Assembly (NCBI GenBank): GCA_938045355.1
Contig: CALIMU010000058.1
Coordinates: 1-9,198 of the forward strand
Direction of reading: 5' to 3'
Origin: an uncultured Clostridium sp.
GTDB taxonomy: Bacteria > Bacillota_A > Clostridia > TANB77 > CAG-508
DNA length: 9,198 bases
Shown here: positions 5,810 through 9,198 of the stretch, piece by piece
Position numbering within the stretch: the first letter of the stretch is position 1
Layout: every line of letters begins with the position of its first letter
Translations under genes and position numbers: made by a program
The notes under the pieces: model-generated
Database searches by the model: none
Seen by the model: the letters and a program-made list of their open reading frames with translations, nothing else
What the model was told of the DNA's origin: nothing

Positions 5810-6839
5810 TTACATTACATAACTTGTTGGATTTATTGGCTTACCATTTATTCTTATCTCAAAATGAACATGATTACCTGTAGATCTACCAGTAGATCCA
5901 ACCCCTGCAATTGTTTGTCCTTTACTAACTCTTTGTCCTAAAGATACACTAATTGTTGAATTATGTCCATATAATGTTGAAATACCATTACCATGGTCTA
6001 TGATAACCCTATTACCATAACTCTTATTACTATATAAAACTGTTGTTACAGTTCCTGCTTCTGCTGCCATAACAGGTGTTCCTTGTGGTGATGGGAAATC
6101 TATACCACGGTGTCCTGGATATCCTAAATATCCTGCACTTATACGTGAACTATTAAGTGGTCTTCTAAAACTTAAGCTTCCAAGCATTGCACTTGCATTT
6201 GAACTAGAAGATGTTGAAACAGTCCCCCCTTTTCTAATATTTTTTATAATATTAGTATTTCGTTTTTCAATTTTTGTTTTTGCATCTTTTTCTTTTTTAT
6301 CATTTTCTATATTTTCAGCAGTAGAAAATGCAAGTTGTTTTGCTTCTTCATATGATATAATATAGTTTTCTTTAGTTTCTTCTTCTTCAACCTTGATATC
6401 TTTAACATTTTTATCTTTTTTAAGTTCTTCTATAAGTTTATCTTTTTCTTCTTTAGTTGAGACTTTTGCAAGAAGTTTATCATCTTCTTTAAGATTATAA
6501 TACCTATATTTCTTTTCTATCTTTTCTTCTATTTTAGCAAAAACATAGTCATCATCGACATCAATATCTTCTTTATCTACTAATCTTAATGAATATCTAG
6601 GCTTTTCTGCTAATGTTGCAGAAACAACAGGTTCATGTACATCTTCCAATGTATCTTTTATATCTTTTTCAAATTTGTCTTTATCACTTACAAGACCCAT
6701 TTCTTTATCACCGAAGCTCAACCATATATACTATTTTAAACTTCCATACCATAAACCCTATAAAAATGGCTGTTACTATTAATATAATTAGTATAAACCT
6801 AAAGGCATTACTGGTATAATATTTAATTTTTTGCTTAAT
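5810..6839 (-). CDS. Membrane-anchored M23 (LytM-type) peptidase; N-terminus joined by a +1 CGG site
   Basis: Predicted peptidoglycan endopeptidase. The C-terminal M23 domain begins with LSFRRPLNSSRISAGYLGYPGHRGIDF. GHRGID (HxxxD) and HVHFE (HxH) are the zinc ligands, and LYGH and GSTGRSTG are present, so it should be active. The middle is a highly charged Lys/Glu-rich stalk. The frame containing the domain reaches back only to about 6721, where it has a TTG but no ribosome site and no export signal. In the frame entered by skipping the C of CGG at 6713, the sequence extends upstream through a clear membrane helix (FRFILIILIVTAIFIGFMVW) to an AAGGAG ribosome site at 6846-6851. The full product would be 342 residues. 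No ATG, GTG or TTG lies at the expected distance. The best start is ATT at 6837-6839, six bases after AAGGAG. A promoter lies upstream and a terminator downstream. Confidence 0.85.
6711..6713 (-). other. +1 frameshift site: CTT CGG TGA
   Basis: Skipping the C (6713) gives CTT GGT GAT and joins the membrane anchor ...KIVYMVEL to GDKEMGLVSDKDKFEKD of the peptidase. Without it TGA terminates at once. The arrangement recalls the release-factor-2 site CUU UGA, but with CGG inserted before the stop. Confidence 0.85.
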
Positions 6840-6851
6840 AATTTACTCCTT
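6837..6851 (-). promoter_or_regulatory. Ribosome binding site with probable ATT start codon
   Basis: AAGGAG (6846-6851) is a strong ribosome site. The reading frame that encodes the anchor opens just after a TAA at 6843-6845, and the codons that follow are ATT ATT AAG CAA AAA. The second ATT (6837-6839) is six bases from AAGGAG, the ideal distance. ATT starts are known but very rare (infC is the classic case). Confidence 0.6.
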
Positions 6852-6897
6852 CTTACTATAATAAGTATAGTATCTTAAAACTATCAATATCCTTATT

Positions 6898-6925
6898 ATA
6901 TTATCATACGAATAAAAAAAGTCAA
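6898..6925 (-). promoter_or_regulatory. Promoter of the 5810-6839 peptidase gene
   Basis: On the - strand TTGACT (6920-6925), a 16-base spacer, and TAATAT (6898-6903) preceded by TGA (an extended -10). Transcription should start near 6891, leaving a leader of about 50 bases before the ribosome site. It is back-to-back with the + strand promoter at 6957-6985. Confidence 0.75.
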
Positions 6926-6956
6926 GTTTTTAGTATACATAATTCTTAAAAAATGA

Positions 6957-6985
6957 TTGTAATTTTATAACTTTTATGCTATAAT
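6957..6985 (+). promoter_or_regulatory. Promoter of the surface protein gene
   Basis: TTGTAA (6957-6962), a 17-base spacer, and TATAAT (6980-6985) with an upstream TGC, making an extended -10. A GAAGGAG ribosome site follows at 7011-7017, six bases before the ATG at 7024. Confidence 0.85.
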
Positions 6986-7023
6986 TTAAATATATTGGAT
7001 ATTAATAATAGAAGGAGAAAACA

Positions 7024-9171
7024 ATGAAAAATAAAATTTTAAAAAACAATTTAATAACAAAATCTATAGCATTTTTAACAATATTAATGCTATTGTTAAG
7101 TTTAATGATGCCATCATATGTTTTGGCAGAGGAACTTCCTACAATTAAACTTAACTTAAATGATACATTTACTATAAATCCATATGAATATATACATAAA
7201 GATTACAAAAATAAAGAAATTAACTTCAATATTTCAAATACAAATGTTGTTAATATGAGCATAGATAATACAACAAAAATAGTTACACTTAAAGGTATAT
7301 CTAATGGTAATTCTATACTTACTATCTCATCTGAAGGTAAAGAATTATACAAGATTAATATAAATGTTAATGAAAATAATACAATAGAAACTAGTAATTT
7401 AGATCCTGTAGAAAATAATGCAGCAGATAATAATAAAGATACAAGTGAAGATATAAAACCAAATATGCCTACTATTAAATTAAATCCAAATGGTAAATAT
7501 ACTATAAAACCATATGATTATATTCCTAAAGAATATCTAACAAATGGTAAAAGAATTCATTTTAATATGACTAGTAGTAATGTTGCTACAATGAGTTTAA
7601 ATAAAGAAACTAAAGAAATAACTTTTACAGGTGTTTCTAAAGGTTCTTCAGAATTTACAATGTCATCAGATGGTAAAGAATTATATAAAATAGACATAAA
7701 GGTTAATGATAAATATTCACCAGAAGGTCTTAATTTAAATCCAGTAAATGATAATAAAGATAACAAAGATAATAATGATCCTAAACCTAACCCTAATCCA
7801 GATGATAATAAAGATAAGGACAAGGATAACAAAGACAAAGATAACAAGGATAAAGATAATAACAATAATCAAAATCCTAAACCTAATGATAACAATAATA
7901 ATGGTAATGATGATAATAAACCATCAAACATGCCTACTATTAAACTTACTGTTAATGGAAACTATACTATAGATCCATATGATTATGTACATAAAGATTA
8001 TAAGTATAAACAATTAGATTTTAATATTTCAAACACTTCTGTTGCTAAAATGGAAAAAGATAATAATAAAATCAAATTTACAGGTACAGGTAATGGTAAT
8101 ACAACATTTACTATATCATCTGAAGGTAAAGAATTATATAAAATAAATATTGATGTTAATGATAAAAATACTATTGGTACTAGCAACTTAAATCCAATTA
8201 AAGATAATGCTAATACTCCTGATAATAATAATCCAGGTAACAATAACAACAATACAGATCCAAATGTAACACCAAATATGCCTACTATTAAGCTTAATGT
8301 TAATAAAGAATATACTATAAACCCATATAATTATGTACATAAAGATTATAAATACAAACCATTACATTTTAATATTGGAAACACTTCTGTTGCAACATCA
8401 AGCCTAAATAAAGAAACAAAATTAATAACATTTAAAGGTATAGGTAATGGTAATACAATATTTACTATTTCTTCTGAAGGTAAAGAATTATATAAAATAA
8501 ATGTTGATGTTAATGATAAAAATGCTGTTGGTACTAGCAATTTAGATCCTATCAAGGATAATGCTAATACTCCTGATAATAATAATCCAGGTAATAATAA
8601 CAACAATAATAAACCTGATCAAAAACCAAATGATAATAATAACAATAATAATGGTAACCAAAACAACAACAATAACACAGGTAACAATAACAATAATAAC
8701 AAACCAGATACTAAACCGGATAATAATAACAATAATGGAAATAATTCTGGAAATAATAATAATCCTGGTGGTAGCACATCAAATCGTGATAATAACAGCA
8801 GATATATACCAAATAATAATAATAACAATAACAATAACAATAATAACAACAGCAACAATAATAATGGAAAAGTTATAGGAAGTAATGATAGAGAAACTAC
8901 ACCTACTCCTCCAACTTCTGATCCACTTGCAGAATCTGGATATTATACTCCAAAAGGAGAAACTCCAAATAATGTAGATTTATCAAAAAATCCAAATACT
9001 AAGCCAACAAATCCTACACCTAATAATAGTGTTAAAAAACCAAATGTTATACCTAGATCTGGTTTAGATTATACTATATATGCAGCAATTATAGTTAGTA
9101 TCGGATTTGCAGGATTTGCATTAAATAAATATTTAAAATATAATAAAATGATGAAACAAAATAATAAATAA
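7024..9171 (+). CDS. Exported surface protein: four Ig-like repeats, Asn-rich linkers, wall-sorting-type C-terminus
   Basis: The 715-residue protein starts with a signal peptide (about 1-35, ending SYVLA before EELP). Four homologous modules of about 80 residues follow (38-117, 148-229, 303-380, 419-498), each starting (L/M)PTIKL and ending near SS(E/D)GKELYKI...VN. Their size and the G-x-x-x-(F/L)T-x-SS-x-GK ending resemble bacterial Ig-like (Big_2) domains; this is by eye. Linkers are rich in Asn, Asp, Lys and Pro, and residues about 520-625 are mostly Asn. The C-terminus has IPRSG (666-670), a hydrophobic helix (about 672-693) and a Lys-rich tail, the layout of a sortase signal with a variant of LPXTG. 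If no sortase accepts it, the helix would still anchor the protein. Adhesion or an S-layer-like role is possible but not shown. The frame is intact with no in-frame CGG. Confidence 0.9.
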   Translation: MKNKILKNNLITKSIAFLTILMLLLSLMMPSYVLAEELPTIKLNLNDTFTINPYEYIHKDYKNKEINFNISNTNVVNMSIDNTTKIVTLKGISNGNSILTISSEGKELYKININVNENNTIETSNLDPVENNAADNNKDTSEDIKPNMPTIKLNPNGKYTIKPYDYIPKEYLTNGKRIHFNMTSSNVATMSLNKETKEITFTGVSKGSSEFTMSSDGKELYKIDIKVNDKYSPEGLNLNPVNDNKDNKDNNDPKPNPNPDDNKDKDKDNKDKDNKDKDNNNNQNPKPNDNNNNGNDDNKPSNMPTIKLTVNGNYTIDPYDYVHKDYKYKQLDFNISNTSVAKMEKDNNKIKFTGTGNGNTTFTISSEGKELYKINIDVNDKNTIGTSNLNPIKDNANTPDNNNPGNNNNNTDPNVTPNMPTIKLNVNKEYTINPYNYVHKDYKYKPLHFNIGNTSVATSSLNKETKLITFKGIGNGNTIFTISSEGKELYKINVDVNDKNAVGTSNLDPIKDNANTPDNNNPGNNNNNNKPDQKPNDNNNNNNGNQNNNNNTGNNNNNNKPDTKPDNNNNNGNNSGNNNNPGGSTSNRDNNSRYIPNNNNNNNNNNNNNSNNNNGKVIGSNDRETTPTPPTSDPLAESGYYTPKGETPNNVDLSKNPNTKPTNPTPNNSVKKPNVIPRSGLDYTIYAAIIVSIGFAGFALNKYLKYNKMMKQNNK
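7135..7374 (+). repeat. Ig-like module 1 of the surface protein
   Basis: Encodes residues 38-117 (LPTIKLNLNDTFTINPYEY...). It is followed by a short acidic linker. Confidence 0.75.
7465..7710 (+). repeat. Ig-like module 2 of the surface protein
   Basis: Encodes residues 148-229 (MPTIKLNPNGKYTIKPYDY...). This is the most divergent copy. It is followed by a long Lys/Asp/Asn repeat linker built of AAAGATAAC-like units. Confidence 0.75.
7930..8163 (+). repeat. Ig-like module 3 of the surface protein
   Basis: Encodes residues 303-380 (MPTIKLTVNGNYTIDPYDY...). Together with its trailing linker it forms a unit of about 348 bases that recurs as module 4. Confidence 0.8.
8278..8517 (+). repeat. Ig-like module 4 of the surface protein
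   Basis: Encodes residues 419-498 and is very close to module 3 in both protein and DNA. The trailing linker (SNLxPIKDNANTPDNNNPGN) is almost identical, indicating recent tandem duplication. Confidence 0.8.
8581..8871 (+). repeat. Low-complexity AAT/AAC (poly-Asn) tract
   Basis: A coding tract dominated by AAT and AAC codons, including a run of 13 consecutive Asn codons near 8812-8850. Such tracts expand and contract easily and produce long spurious antisense Leu-rich frames. Confidence 0.85.
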
Positions 9172-9198
9172 TTAAGTAACAAATTATATATAGCATTT

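Noticed and set aside
1363..6713. Random sequencing or assembly errors causing the frameshifts.
   Set aside because: Random errors would not all insert C, all directly before GGA/GGT Gly codons, and would also hit ftsE, the 2798-4057 peptidase and the surface gene. A systematic base-calling artefact cannot be fully excluded from one sequence, so read-level checking is listed.
7748..8871. CRISPR-like array.
   Set aside because: The repetition is codon-level low complexity in an open reading frame, without constant repeats and unique spacers.
7748..8878. Leu/Ile-rich open frames on both strands over the Asn-rich region.
   Set aside because: They are shadows of the AAT/AAC codon tracts in other frames, with no ribosome sites and low-complexity products.
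8700..9112. CGG triplets in the surface protein gene as shift sites.
   Set aside because: Both are out of frame (CCG GAT and ATC GGA), and the frame is uninterrupted to the stop.

Overview
This is an AT-rich, low-GC Gram-positive-type (Firmicutes/Clostridia-like) window carrying a cell-envelope locus. It contains ftsE, ftsX, three M23 (LytM-type) peptidoglycan peptidase genes, a coiled-coil membrane protein, a repeat-rich cell-wall-type surface protein, and one unrecognised gene. All recognised stops are TAA or TAG, and arginine is mainly AGA/CGT with occasional CGA.

Layout: a fragment of a + strand gene ends at 65 and shares stop-codon bases with an unknown - strand gene (62-616), which has its own consensus promoter. 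Further right on the - strand, in transcription order from right to left, come a membrane-anchored M23 peptidase (5810-6839) with a promoter and terminator, ftsE (4975-5661), ftsX (4060-4985), a PcsB/EnvC-like M23 peptidase (2798-4057), a second PcsB/EnvC-like M23 peptidase (1206-2690), and a small coiled-coil tail-anchored protein (721-1164). A divergent + strand gene (7024-9171) encodes an exported protein with four Ig-like repeats and Asn-rich linkers. FtsE (ATPase) and FtsX (transporter-like membrane partner) are known in Firmicutes to activate coiled-coil peptidoglycan hydrolases. The two PcsB/EnvC-like proteins are therefore the likely clients.

The striking observation is that ftsX and two of the three peptidase genes look broken by frameshifts, but every break is the same. 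A codon CGG occurs in the 0 frame, and skipping exactly its C lets translation resume with a glycine codon (GGA or GGT) in the +1 frame. There are nine such sites (first base of CGG on the - strand: 6713, 4754, 4108, 1628, 1597, 1545, 1514, 1495, 1365). Applying this one rule restores a 307-residue FtsX, a 492-residue peptidase with the conserved M23 glycines, and a 342-residue peptidase that regains its N-terminal membrane anchor. No recognisable gene here uses in-frame CGG as arginine. The only in-frame CGG that does not fit is CGGC at 539-541 in the unrecognised gene. I infer that CGG is an unassigned or special codon that triggers +1 frameshifting, or that CGGA/CGGT is read as a four-base glycine codon. 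A systematic sequence error must be excluded.
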